The notes under the pieces: model-generated
Told to the model about the DNA's origin: nothing
The model's input: the letters and a program-made list of their open reading frames with translations, nothing else
Databases searched by the model: none
Shown here: piece by piece, positions 1 through 8,013 of the stretch
How the letters are laid out: each line of letters opens with the position of its first letter
Numbering within the stretch: position 1 is the stretch's first letter
Position numbers and translations under genes: made by a program
Assembly (NCBI GenBank): GCA_020854815.1
Contig: JAHKLW010000079.1
Location: forward strand, 1 to 36,820
Source of the DNA: Methanofastidiosum sp.
GTDB lineage: Archaea > Methanobacteriota_B > Thermococci > Methanofastidiosales > Methanofastidiosaceae
Length of the DNA: 36,820 nucleotides
Direction of reading: 5' to 3'

Positions 1-1524
1 CATAATGCCATTTGATGGCTCAATTGCCATTGCCAATACAGCGAGATCAGCTCTTACCTCAACTTTTTTGCCTGTAAGTGTGTCAACTCCCCATACAACG
101 ACCTTATCTCCATCTTCAAATATTTTTGAAACTTTACCTCGAGTGTATAGCGCATGGTCTTCTTCTGTTGTCCTGTAATAAAACTCCTCATAGTCCTTTC
201 CAGCGGTCCTAACGTCAATGTAGAATACATATGCGTTTCCATCGTGGACTTTGTGCTTGAAAAGCATGGCATGCTTTGCAGTGTACATACAGCATATCTT
301 TGAGCAGTAAGGCTTGTGCTCCTCAATATCTCTTGAGCCAGCACACTGCACAAATACAACATCCTCTACAGGTTTCCCATCTGATGGTCTTACTACTTGG
401 CCACCTGTAGGGCCTGATGCAGAGAGCAGCCTCTCAAACTTAAGACCACTTATCACATTTGGATATCTACCGCCACCGTAATCTGAGATATTACCAAGCG
501 GGTATTCCTGATATCCAGTTGCAACAACAATTGCACCAGCGTCAACTTCGATTATTTCTTCCTGCATCTCAAAATCAATTGCCCCAATCTTACAGAACTT
601 TTCACATATCTTGCATGTGCCCTTCTGGTAGTATAGGCAATTATCTCTATCAATTACAGGTTTATTTGGTACAGCCTGCGGAAATGGTGTATAAATTGCG
701 GTTCTTTTTGCAAGCCCTTCCTGGAACTCTGATGGCACCTTTACCGGGCACTTAAGATAACAATCACCACACCCTGTACAAAGGTCCCAGTTGACGGAAG
801 TAGGCTTTTTCTTTATCTTTACTTTAAAATTTCCAACGTAACCACTGACACCTACCACTTCTGAATAAGTCAAGAGCTCAATGTTGGGGTGATTAGAAGC
901 CTCAACCATCTTTGGAGTTAAAATGCACTGAGAGCAGTCAAGAGTTGGGAAAGTCTCGGATAGTTTTGCCATCTTTCCACCTATAGATGAATCCCTTTCA
1001 ACAAGGTAAGTTTTGTAGCCGCCGCTTGCAATGTCAAGTGCAGCCTGTATCCCGGCAACTCCACCACCTATAACAACAGCTTTTTTTATAACTGGAACTT
1101 CAATATCTGTAAGAGAATTATCATTTTTGACCTTTTCAACAATGCTTTTTGTAATCTTAATCGCTTTTTCTGTAGCCTTCACTTTGTCTTCATGGACCCA
1201 ACTGCATTGCTCCCTAATGTTAGATATCTCACATTGATATGGATTCAATCCCGCATTTTTTGAGTTAACGCGGAATGTCTTTTCATGCAGCGTTGGGGAG
1301 CATGCCGCAACTACGACACGATCTAGTTTTTCCTTTTCAATAGTCTCCCTCATGAGTTTTTGACCAGGATCAGAGCACATGTAGATGTAAGTCCCTGCAT
1401 ATGCGACCCCTTCCATTTTAGATATCTCTTGCGCTACTTTTTCCACATCAACTGTTCCAGCAATGTTGGAACCGCAGTGACAAACAAAAACACCTACCCT
1501 GGGAGAAGAAGAGTTAGTATCCAT
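1..1524 (-). CDS. hdrA: CoB-CoM heterodisulfide reductase subunit A, C-terminus cut by window edge
   Basis: This is the flavin and iron-sulfur subunit of heterodisulfide reductase, which takes part in flavin-based electron bifurcation in the cytoplasm. I translated 508 codons from the ATG at 1524 without a stop, and the frame runs off the left edge; the family is about 650 residues. Visible in order are an N-terminal VCHCGSN segment, AACSPTLHEKTFR (about residue 72), a FAD-binding VIGGGVAGIQAALDIA (about 150), the CSQC segment (about 190), two ferredoxin-like cysteine clusters starting CTGCGDC (about 246) and CKICEKFCK (about 303), and CAGSRDIEEHKPYCSKICC (about 391). These follow the HdrA order. 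hdrB and hdrC are not in the window. It diverges from the fumarase operon. A weak GAGATGA ribosome site precedes the ATG. Confidence 0.95.
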   Translation of the reverse strand, partial: MDTNSSSPRVGVFVCHCGSNIAGTVDVEKVAQEISKMEGVAYAGTYIYMCSDPGQKLMRETIEKEKLDRVVVAACSPTLHEKTFRVNSKNAGLNPYQCEISNIREQCSWVHEDKVKATEKAIKITKSIVEKVKNDNSLTDIEVPVIKKAVVIGGGVAGIQAALDIASGGYKTYLVERDSSIGGKMAKLSETFPTLDCSQCILTPKMVEASNHPNIELLTYSEVVGVSGYVGNFKVKIKKKPTSVNWDLCTGCGDCYLKCPVKVPSEFQEGLAKRTAIYTPFPQAVPNKPVIDRDNCLYYQKGTCKICEKFCKIGAIDFEMQEEIIEVDAGAIVVATGYQEYPLGNISDYGGGRYPNVISGLKFERLLSASGPTGGQVVRPSDGKPVEDVVFVQCAGSRDIEEHKPYCSKICCMYTAKHAMLFKHKVHDGNAYVFYIDVRTAGKDYEEFYYRTTEEDHALYTRGKVSKIFEDGDKVVVWGVDTLTGKKVEVRADLAVLAMAIEPSNGIM

Positions 1525-1857
1525 TAAAAGTCATCTCTCTAATTTTGTACTATTCTTATAATTTATCTAAATTTAAATGTTTTGGTTATAGAATACCCCT
1601 ATGCCAAATATTATTCAATAAATAAAAATTTTTCCGGATAGAATTGGCAATAATCTTATTTTACCGGATAAAATGTTCATTGTTATTTAATATAAATGAA
1701 AATTTGTATAATATTTTTATATTTATTGATTTTTTATGTATAAAGATTAATATTTTTTATACAAATGGCCAAATTATTATCGATATTTGTATAAACAATA
1801 ATCTTTTTAAGGCGAAAAAACAATATGTATTCGGAACTCTCTTTTTCGGGGGATTAA
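1525..1857. promoter_or_regulatory. Divergent control region between hdrA and the fumarase operon
   Basis: This 333-base, very AT-rich gap holds the promoters of both hdrA and the fumarase-malic enzyme operon. Two structures stand out. CCGGATA occurs at 1634-1640 and 1664-1670, exactly 30 bases apart, and the second lies in an inverted repeat (1658-1674). ATTTGTATAA occurs at 1702-1711 and 1785-1794 in one orientation and at 1757-1766 in the other. An open frame of 74 codons here has AT-driven composition and runs into the fumarase start, so I do not call it a gene. Confidence 0.6.
1658..1674. promoter_or_regulatory. Candidate operator, inverted repeat ATTTTA-N5-TAAAAT
   Basis: The sequence ATTTTACCGGATAAAAT has perfect 6-base arms around CCGGA. 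A second CCGGATA lies 30 bases upstream, about three helical turns, so paired regulator binding is possible. No regulator is identified, and the arms are AT-rich. Confidence 0.35.
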
Positions 1858-2739
1858 ATGATAGATGAAACCCTAGTAAAAAACACCGTGGTTGAACTTC
1901 TAAAGGACTCATCAACAAAGCTTCCTTTAGATGTCAAAAATGCCTTGGAGAAGGCTTATCAAATTGAGGAAGGGCCTGCAAAGGCCCAGTTAGAGGCTAT
2001 ACTGAAAAATATAAAAATGGCTGAGGAGTCATCAACTCCACTTTGCCAGGACACGGGTGTTCACATATTTTTTGTTAAGATTGGAGATGTAGGAAATCCT
2101 ACACTTGAAAAAAGATTGCCCAGCATTATTATTGAAGGAGTTAGAGACGCTACAAAGACAGTGCCTTTAAGGCCAAATGCTGTTCATCCTCTAACAAGGA
2201 AAAATCCAGGCGACAATGTCGGGGATTACATGCCCTATGTTAATTATACCCCAATCGATTCTGATTACATAGAGATAACTGCGATGCCAAAAGGTGCAGG
2301 CAGTGAGAACATGTCAAAAGTTGCAATGCTAAATCCATCTGATGGATTGAAGGGAATAAAGAAGTTCGCTCTCGATACTGTCGTTGGAGCCGGATCCAAA
2401 CCGTGCCCGCCCACCATTATTGGCCTTGGTATTGGCGGAAGTGCGGACATCTCAATAAAGCTTGCAAAGATGGCTTTACTCCGACCAATAGACGAGAGAC
2501 ATCCTGACCCAACTGTGGCTGCTTTAGAAAAAGAGCTTTTTGAAGCCTTTAATTCACTGGGCATTGGTGTCATGGGACTTGGTGGAAAGACTACAGTGCT
2601 TGGGGTAAATGCCGAGCTTGGATACTGCCATACTGCATCCCTTCCTGTTGCGATTAATGTCCAGTGTTGGGCTGGAAGGAAGGCTACTGCTAGAATTTAC
2701 AGAGACGGGAGGGTAGAGCATCTGACCTACAAGAGGTGA
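1858..2739 (+). CDS. Fumarate hydratase class I, alpha subunit
   Basis: This subunit, with the next gene, forms the iron-sulfur fumarase that interconverts fumarate and malate. At 293 residues it has the usual length of the stand-alone alpha subunit. Three conserved cysteines that would hold the 4Fe-4S cluster are visible: C63 in PLCQDTG, C183 in SKPCPPTIIGLGIGG, and C257 in LGYCHTASLP. The GGGGGA just before the ATG can act as ribosome site. The stop codon lies within the ribosome site of the beta subunit, so the two are translated together. Tartrate dehydratase belongs to the same family, but the malic enzyme downstream favours fumarase. Confidence 0.93.
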   Translation: MIDETLVKNTVVELLKDSSTKLPLDVKNALEKAYQIEEGPAKAQLEAILKNIKMAEESSTPLCQDTGVHIFFVKIGDVGNPTLEKRLPSIIIEGVRDATKTVPLRPNAVHPLTRKNPGDNVGDYMPYVNYTPIDSDYIEITAMPKGAGSENMSKVAMLNPSDGLKGIKKFALDTVVGAGSKPCPPTIIGLGIGGSADISIKLAKMALLRPIDERHPDPTVAALEKELFEAFNSLGIGVMGLGGKTTVLGVNAELGYCHTASLPVAINVQCWAGRKATARIYRDGRVEHLTYKR

Positions 2740-2743
2740 TAAT

Positions 2744-3340
2744 ATGGACAAGATATTAAATTTACCACTTGATGAAAAAACTGTTAGAGAGTTAAAGGTT
2801 GGAGAAACAGTTTATCTTAATGGAATCTTCTTTACTGCCCGAGATGAGGCCCACATGCATGCTCTAGAGTATGCAAAGGAAGGAAGGAAAATCCCCTATG
2901 ACTTTAAAGGTGCGGCAATCTACCACTGCGGGCCGATAATGGCAAAAGAAGGAGATAAATGGAGGGCAGTTGCAGCCGGCCCCACAACATCAACTAGGAT
3001 GAACTCTTTAGAGCCAGAGTTCATTGAGAAGTTTAAAGTTTCAGCGATAATTGGAAAAGGTGGCATGTCAAAACCTACTGTTGATGCAATGCAGAAGTTT
3101 GGATGCGTCTACCTTGCCATCACAGGCGGTGCTGCAGTTCTTGCCGCAAAGGGGATAAAGGAAGTCTTAGGCGTAGAGTGGTATGAGCTTGGGATGCCAG
3201 AGGCATTGTGGGTACTAGTTGGAGAGAAATTCGGACCTCTCACAGTTGCAATTGATGCGCACGGCAACAGCCTTTATGCTGATGTAGAAAAGGAAGTTGA
3301 AAAAAATATACCAAAGGCGAAGGAGATATTAAAAATTTAA
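2744..3340 (+). CDS. Fumarate hydratase class I, beta subunit
   Basis: This is the C-terminal-domain partner of the split class I fumarase, 198 residues long as in other archaea. Recognisable stretches are AAGPTTSTRMNSLEPEF, the glycine-rich IIGKGGMSKPTVDAM, and ITGGAAVLAAKGIKEV, all typical of the beta subunit. The ATG follows GAGGTGAT, which overlaps the end of the alpha gene; the gap between stop and start is 4 bases. The malic enzyme follows after 9 bases, so the three genes form one operon. Confidence 0.93.
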   Translation: MDKILNLPLDEKTVRELKVGETVYLNGIFFTARDEAHMHALEYAKEGRKIPYDFKGAAIYHCGPIMAKEGDKWRAVAAGPTTSTRMNSLEPEFIEKFKVSAIIGKGGMSKPTVDAMQKFGCVYLAITGGAAVLAAKGIKEVLGVEWYELGMPEALWVLVGEKFGPLTVAIDAHGNSLYADVEKEVEKNIPKAKEILKI

Positions 3341-3349
3341 GGTGAACTT

Positions 3350-4705
3350 ATGGAAAAATTATCAAAAGAAGATTTGATTAAAAAGGCATCAAAACCAGCA
3401 GAAGACGCCATGAAACTCCACCCTTTTTACAAGGGAAAAATTGAGATTGCGTCAAAGGTATGTATACGAGATTTCACAGATTTTGCTATATGGTATACGC
3501 CAGGAGTTGCAGAGCCTTGCAAGGCAATTTTTAATAATAAAGAGACAGTTTTTGACCACACAAACAAAGGAAATGCAGTTGCAGTAGTTTCTGATGGTAC
3601 AAGAGTGCTAGGCCTTGGTAATATTGGTCCTGAGGCCGCAATGCCTGTCATGGAGGGGAAGGCCCTATTGTTTAAATATCTTGGAGGTGTAGATGCATAC
3701 CCAATTTGCCTTGACACAAGGGATCCAGACAAACTAATTGAAACTTGTAAGTTAATCAAACCAACATTTGGCGGTATCAATCTAGAAGATATTGAAAAGC
3801 CTAAGTGCTTCTTCATTTTGGATAAACTAAGGGCTGACAAAGAAATGGACATACCTGTTTGGCATGATGACCAGCAGGGTACTGCAACAGTTGAAGTTGC
3901 CGGTGCCATAAACGCACTAAAGGTTGTTGGAAAGAAACTAAATGAAGCTAATATAGTTCTAGTGGGAACAGGTGCAGCCAACATCGCAACTTCAAGAGTC
4001 TTAGTTGCAGCAGGTGCAAATAAGAAGAATATCGTTGCAGTTGATTCAAAGGGAATACTAAATGCAAATAGGGCTGACCTTGAAGCAGACAAAACAAATA
4101 ATCCCTTCAAATGGGACCTATGCATCAATGCAAACAAAGAGCAGAGAACTGGCGGAATAAAAGAGGCCCTAAAAGGAGCTGATATCTGTATAGCGGCATC
4201 TAAACCCGGACCAGATACAATAAAGAAAGAAGAGGTAAGCGGGATGGCAAATGATGCGATACTATTTGCATCAGCAAATCCAATGCCAGAGATATGGCCA
4301 TGGGAAGCAAAGGAGGCTGGGGTTAGAATCGTTGGAACAGGGAGAAGCGACTTCCCAAATCAGATCAACAACTCAGTGGTATTTCCAGGGATATTTAGGG
4401 GCGCCCTAGACGTTAGAGCAAGAACCATAACTGATGAGATGTGTGTTGCAGCTGCGTTTGAGATTGCTAAGACTGCTGAAGATAAAGGGCTTTCAGATGA
4501 GTATATAGTACCAAAGATGAGTGAGTGGGAAGTATTCCCAAGAGAAGCTGTCGCAGTTGGAATGAAGGCAATTGAGCAGGGCATTGCAAGAGTCAAATAC
4601 AATAAAAACGAACTCTATGAAATCGCTGAAAAAACAATCAAAAAAGCAAGGGACGAAACACACATGATGATGAAGCATGGCGTTATAGAGATGCCGCCTA
4701 AATAA
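3350..4705 (+). CDS. Malic enzyme (oxaloacetate-decarboxylating malate dehydrogenase)
   Basis: The enzyme converts malate to pyruvate and CO2 with reduction of NAD(P), or carboxylates pyruvate in reverse. At 451 residues it is the short prokaryotic type without a phosphotransacetylase domain. Visible are the substrate segment FAIWYTPGVAEPC (about 46-58), the metal-site stretches INLEDIEKPKCF and WHDDQQGTATV, and the nucleotide-binding IVLVGTGAANIATS. A GGTGA ribosome site precedes the ATG. It completes a fumarate-malate-pyruvate operon. Its last codons, MPPK then stop, are echoed about 1.1 kb downstream (5801-5815). Whether it uses NAD or NADP cannot be read reliably. Confidence 0.93.
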   Translation: MEKLSKEDLIKKASKPAEDAMKLHPFYKGKIEIASKVCIRDFTDFAIWYTPGVAEPCKAIFNNKETVFDHTNKGNAVAVVSDGTRVLGLGNIGPEAAMPVMEGKALLFKYLGGVDAYPICLDTRDPDKLIETCKLIKPTFGGINLEDIEKPKCFFILDKLRADKEMDIPVWHDDQQGTATVEVAGAINALKVVGKKLNEANIVLVGTGAANIATSRVLVAAGANKKNIVAVDSKGILNANRADLEADKTNNPFKWDLCINANKEQRTGGIKEALKGADICIAASKPGPDTIKKEEVSGMANDAILFASANPMPEIWPWEAKEAGVRIVGTGRSDFPNQINNSVVFPGIFRGALDVRARTITDEMCVAAAFEIAKTAEDKGLSDEYIVPKMSEWEVFPREAVAVGMKAIEQGIARVKYNKNELYEIAEKTIKKARDETHMMMKHGVIEMPPK

Positions 4706-4731
4706 AAATAATTTATTTTTTTATTTAATAA
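4690..4731. repeat. Direct repeat, left copy: malic enzyme end plus AT-rich tail
   Basis: This copy covers the last codons of the malic enzyme (ATGCCGCCTAAATAA) and the AT-rich tail after it. It aligns with 5801-5840 at about 36 of 40 positions with one 2-base gap. The two copies enclose the HEPN/MNT pair. The final 21 bases are identical but of low complexity; the match across the coding end carries more weight. Confidence 0.75.
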
Positions 4732-5196
4732 ACATCAAGATTAATTTATTTCTATATTCTATTATTTCCTTTTCTTTCAATTTATCAACAAAATCAATAA
4801 TATCTGAATTAAAAGATTCTGCCATCATAATCATTTCAAATGTAACTTCTTTTGTAATATGAAAATCTACATAATACTGATTATCTATTCTTTCTCTTTT
4901 TGCACGTTCTAGCCTTGTTGTGTCTATGCCAAATATAGATTTTAGAAGCATTATACTGGCAATATGATTTTCAGATTTTAAACCAATTAGATAAAATAGG
5001 GCTAAAACAGAATGATACATTGAATAGTAAGTTAAAGCAATGGAATCATTTAGATTTCCTGCCTCTGCTAAAATCTTTGAAGAACTTAAAGATTCTTCAG
5101 ACCTTTTAGGTAAGCATTTTTAAGATTCTCACTTGGCTCTACTATCTGAATCTTTTTCTCATCGAAAAGCTTAGCTAAAAAATCTGTTTTTATCAT
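4721..5196 (-). pseudogene. HEPN-domain protein, frameshifted, partner of the MNT gene
   Basis: The intact part (5020 down to 4721) reads as the C-terminal half of a HEPN protein. The preceding codons are in another frame, starting at an ATG at 5196 that lies inside the end of the nucleotidyltransferase gene (26-base overlap). Adding one base in the four-base run at 5104-5107 joins NLKNAYLK to RSEESLSSSKIL and gives about 158 residues, with the typical HEPN segment LTYYSMYHSVLALFYL. HEPN proteins of this type act as RNases or as partners of MNT proteins in toxin-antitoxin pairs. The gene ends inside the left direct repeat. It is either really broken or carries a base-calling error. Confidence 0.8.
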
Positions 5197-5719
5197 AGAA
5201 TCTTTCAATTCCTTTTATAATGACATGATTTGCTTCGATTTCCTTAATTAATAAGTTTTCTCTATCATATCTCCCAATTTTAACGCTTAATCTTGAGTCT
5301 ATTATTTCAATTTCTTTTTTTATACTGTAATCTTCTGTTTCTATATAAATATCTATATCGCTTTTTTCTGATGGCGCATCTTTAGCATATGATCCAAATA
5401 AAACTGCCATTTCGATATTTTCTTTGTCTATTATTTTCTTTATTATGCCCTTTAGTTTCGGATACTTTTTCAAAAACAACATTAGATTGTAACTCTCAGA
5501 TATTATTACAAGGCTTCTCGCTTCAAGACTCTTCTTAATAAAGTAAGTGTAGTTCTTTCCTTCTACACTATAATCAACTAAATTTTCTTTGTAGAGTTCA
5601 TCGAGCCTTCTTTTAACAAAAGTTTGATTTGTCTTTAGCCTTCTAGCTATTTCCCTAATATGGCTTTCTTCCTTAAGAAGTGCAAGCACTATATCATATT
5701 CGTTACAATTTTGTAACAT
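5171..5719 (-). CDS. MNT-type nucleotidyltransferase with N-terminal winged helix
   Basis: The N-terminal 65 or so residues form a winged-helix DNA-binding domain (EESHIREIARRLKTNQTFVK is its recognition part). The C-terminal part is a minimal nucleotidyltransferase with the catalytic motif GSYAKDAPSEKSDIDIYIE. In HEPN/MNT toxin-antitoxin pairs the MNT protein neutralises the HEPN toxin, in some cases by adding AMP to it. The ATG at 5719 is preferred; an in-frame TTG at 5728 is the alternative. A TATA-like TTTAAATA (minus strand, about 5744-5751) lies at the right distance for a leaderless message. The fused DNA-binding domain and the inverted repeats over its start suggest that it controls its own promoter. 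Confidence 0.85.
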   Translation of the reverse strand: MLQNCNEYDIVLALLKEESHIREIARRLKTNQTFVKRRLDELYKENLVDYSVEGKNYTYFIKKSLEARSLVIISESYNLMLFLKKYPKLKGIIKKIIDKENIEMAVLFGSYAKDAPSEKSDIDIYIETEDYSIKKEIEIIDSRLSVKIGRYDRENLLIKEIEANHVIIKGIERFYDKNRFFS

Positions 5720-5738
5720 ATGTAACAAAATTATTACA
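5702..5738. promoter_or_regulatory. Inverted repeats over the MNT gene start, candidate self-operator
   Basis: GTTACAA-N2-TTGTAAC at 5702-5717 has perfect 7-base arms and covers the first codons. A second, weaker repeat, TGTAA-N8-TTACA, follows at 5721-5738. Both lie between the TATA-like box and the first codons, where a bound repressor would block transcription. The winged-helix domain of the MNT protein is the obvious candidate binder; this is inference. Confidence 0.55.
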
Positions 5739-5800
5739 ATATTATTTAAATCTTTTTGTTAAACTAATCATATGGAAATGTTCGCTAAAATAAAAATTGC

Positions 5801-5840
5801 GATGGCACCTAAATAATAAATTTATTTTTTTATTTAATAA
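5801..5840. repeat. Direct repeat, right copy: decayed malic enzyme end
   Basis: Read on the plus strand, this copy encodes MAPK then stop, against MPPK then stop in the true gene, followed by the same AT-rich tail. The codons just before it (from about 5773) give MEMFAKIKIAMAPK, loosely resembling the malic enzyme C-terminus. It marks the far side of the HEPN/MNT cassette. Confidence 0.7.
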
Positions 5841-5887
5841 TTCTGAACCATATTACCTAAGGCACCTAACAATTTAAGAAAAGTATA

Positions 5888-6112
5888 TTAGTGTGTGCTT
5901 CTTTTTTTTATACCAATTAAGGTCATTCCTACAATATTATCGTTTTCTTCATTATATCTTATTATAACGCCATTTCCCAAATCCTCACTAATTGCCTTTG
6001 AGGGTTTTCCAAAACTGAGGTATAGGACATCCACTTCTTCATCGTAATCAAACTCAACGTCACTGTAAATTTTCTTTATGCCTTCAATCATATTTATTTT
6101 CTGGCTTCCCAT
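5888..6112 (-). CDS. DUF2283 family small protein, probable antitoxin
   Basis: This 74-residue protein has the DUF2283 pattern: YDEEVDVLYLSFGKPSKAISEDL, then GVIIRYNEENDNIVGMTLIG. Members are small beta-rich proteins commonly found beside a nuclease-like toxin. Here the upstream gene on the same strand is a broken nuclease-like protein whose reading frame overlaps this start by 19 bases, the coupling expected of a toxin-antitoxin pair. Function beyond that is not established. Confidence 0.8.
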   Translation of the reverse strand: MGSQKINMIEGIKKIYSDVEFDYDEEVDVLYLSFGKPSKAISEDLGNGVIIRYNEENDNIVGMTLIGIKKRSTH

Positions 6113-6464
6113 AATATTTCTCTCTCCCTTAACTTTTTCGTTATATATGCAGTTATGATAAAGCCATCCACTTCATCTTTATAAGGAACAACTATATACT
6201 TTCCTTCTTGACCTTTTATTTTCTTTATAGATATTGATTCCCCAAAATCACCATTAATACCTTATCAGGGTGTTCAATGGTATTGAGAACTTCATCAACA
6301 AGGAAAACCATTTCTGGATGGCTTGAGGTAATATGAACCCATCTTTCTTCCGTTAATCGTATCCTATTCCCTTTATAGGATAAGGCTTCCTTCGTCAGCA
6401 ATAGTGTGCATATTAAGTTAATAAAAGTTTTTATCCAACGATGGGCCGCGATATTCTGAATCAC
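6094..6464 (-). pseudogene. Nuclease-like putative toxin partner of DUF2283, frameshifted
   Basis: The first part contains GNRIRLTEERWVHITSSHPEM, a signature of small proteins paired with DUF2283 and probably related to the barnase/EndoU/RelE-like (PBECR) nucleases. The frame then ends early at 6225. One base is missing at about 6256-6262; restoring it continues the protein as INGDFGESISIKKIK and on to DGFIITAYITKK, ending at 6094 inside the DUF2283 start. The ATG at 6464 gives an unlikely N-terminus overlapping the RuBisCO end, and a TTG at 6401 is a better start. The exact nuclease family is uncertain. Confidence 0.7.
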
Positions 6465-7894
6465 TTCTTTCCTTTTGAAAAGAACTCAATAGCTTCTTCT
6501 AGCTCTTTGTGTGACTTGGCGTATTCTCTTATGTCAATTCCTTTTTGATATGCTTCGCATGCCTGGACCAGTGCCTTTGCACCGGCTGTTGTACCTCTTG
6601 GATGTGCGTGACAACCTGCTCCCATTGTTGTGATAAAGTCAACATTTCCCATTACGTCGATAAAGGGTTTTAGTAAAGTTGGGTTTAGCCCTCCAGAGAT
6701 AATTGGGCAGCACTTTTTCATGCCTCTCCAGCTGTCATCTTCTAAAATAACGTGGTGTGCAGTATCTGCCTGAGCAAGAGCCACGGCATCTTTGTCACCT
6801 TCAAATATCTTTGACCATTCCTGCTCAAAGAAGTGCCCTTTGTCTTTAAAATGCAAAATATTAACTGCAGCAACTATATCTTCTTCTGGGCTACCTTTCA
6901 TCTTTCCAACACCCGCAGTTCCAGTATGGATCCCTGATGCGCCGGCAAGTCTTGCAAATTTAGAGAGGACCAATACTGAAAATCCTAAAGGATTTTCTGG
7001 CCTAGTAAAAGCGCCATGTGCCGCTCTGTGGAAGTGTATGAATACATCAGGATATTTTCTCCTTAATGTTTGGACTGCCATCCAGCCAGCTGTTATTCCA
7101 TCAATTAAGAATGCGTAACTTCCAGGCTCAAATCCAGCATTTCTTATAAGTTCGCATCTTTCAATCATCGTGTCATAATCTGCAGCAGAAACATTAAAGG
7201 AGTGGACTTTTTTCTCCCCTGTTTCCTTGACCGCTTTGTCCATCGCCTCTTTGACATTCTTTACCATCTTATCATATGGACAGAAATCCTGGTTAGCCTG
7301 TGGCTCGTCATTTTTAACAAAATCTCCTCCACCTACCCAGAAATCATAGGCTGCTTCTGCATACTCTGCCGAAGTTAGTCCCATTTTTGGTTTAATAATA
7401 GTTCCAAGAATTGGCCTATCGTAGACGTTTAGATATTTTCGCATGTCATCAAGAGTATAGCTTGGCCCGTCATACTGTTCAAGCATAGCTGGAGGAAACC
7501 AGACATCAAGTAGCTTTAGTGCACTTACTTCCTTCATCCCAAGGACATTTCCAACTACATAAGTCAATATATTCTGTACATTTCCTCCCCTGTCAAACAG
7601 CCTCCATGGATAGGCGATCCAGACAAGATTCTTATCCTGATCAATTTGATAAACTAGGGCGTTCATCTCCTTTGAGAAGGGAGTTTCTGTTTTTACATTG
7701 AAATTTGTGCCTGTGGAGGACTCTGCTGCAACTTCTGCTGCCGCTTGGAGTATATTTAGGCTTCCTCCAGATAATAAATGAAAAACTCCAAGGAGATACT
7801 CTCCATTTTTAGGATTAGGCAGGTCAAAATTCACATACCCATTTTGATGTATGTTAAGTGTCTTAATTAACTGTTCTTCGTTTATTTTTTCCAT
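6461..7894 (-). CDS. rbcL: Ribulose-bisphosphate carboxylase, archaeal form II/III
   Basis: The protein carboxylates ribulose 1,5-bisphosphate. In archaea this is the last step of the AMP pathway, which turns nucleotide ribose into 3-phosphoglycerate, rather than a Calvin cycle. Catalytic landmarks are all present: GTIIKPKMGL with the active-site lysine, the carbamylated lysine in GGDFVKNDEPQ, HFHRAAHGA, loop 6 in TAGVGKMKG, ISGGL, and the phosphate-binding GAGCHAHPRGT. From memory, the sequence closely resembles the Methanococcoides burtonii form II/III enzyme, including EVSALKLLDVWFPPAMLEQY. The ATG at 7894 is preferred over an in-frame TTG at 7903. AMP phosphorylase and ribose-bisphosphate isomerase are not in the window, so the gene stands alone. 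Confidence 0.95.
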   Translation of the reverse strand: MEKINEEQLIKTLNIHQNGYVNFDLPNPKNGEYLLGVFHLLSGGSLNILQAAAEVAAESSTGTNFNVKTETPFSKEMNALVYQIDQDKNLVWIAYPWRLFDRGGNVQNILTYVVGNVLGMKEVSALKLLDVWFPPAMLEQYDGPSYTLDDMRKYLNVYDRPILGTIIKPKMGLTSAEYAEAAYDFWVGGGDFVKNDEPQANQDFCPYDKMVKNVKEAMDKAVKETGEKKVHSFNVSAADYDTMIERCELIRNAGFEPGSYAFLIDGITAGWMAVQTLRRKYPDVFIHFHRAAHGAFTRPENPLGFSVLVLSKFARLAGASGIHTGTAGVGKMKGSPEEDIVAAVNILHFKDKGHFFEQEWSKIFEGDKDAVALAQADTAHHVILEDDSWRGMKKCCPIISGGLNPTLLKPFIDVMGNVDFITTMGAGCHAHPRGTTAGAKALVQACEAYQKGIDIREYAKSHKELEEAIEFFSKGKK

Positions 7895-7914
7895 AATAAT
7901 CAACTGTTATTAAT

Positions 7915-7926
7915 TATTTATATAAT
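7915..7926 (-). promoter_or_regulatory. TATA box of the RuBisCO gene
   Basis: On the minus strand an AATTATATAAATAATT stretch lies about 25-30 bases before the ATG at 7894. That distance fits an archaeal TATA box driving a leaderless or very short-leader message. No ribosome site precedes the ATG, which agrees. Confidence 0.5.
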
Positions 7927-8013
7927 TTCCCCATTAAATAGAGATGCCAGACGATATAATTATTTTTATCCACCCATAAGTTTTAATAACTATAATTAGT
8001 AAATAATTGTGCC

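Noticed and set aside
54-755. Open frames on both strands at the left end
   Set aside because: They are shadows of hdrA, which reads continuously on the minus strand with all its motifs.
1644-1868. 74-codon open frame before the fumarase gene
   Set aside because: It is made of AT-rich codons (I, F, N, Y, K), overlaps the fumarase start and covers the repeat elements of a promoter region.
3427-4137. Long 236-codon frame antisense to the malic enzyme
   Set aside because: It is a mirror of the malic enzyme reading frame, with no start signals and no recognisable domain.
6792-7701. Plus-strand frames inside the RuBisCO gene
   Set aside because: They are shadows of the minus-strand gene, whose catalytic motifs are complete.
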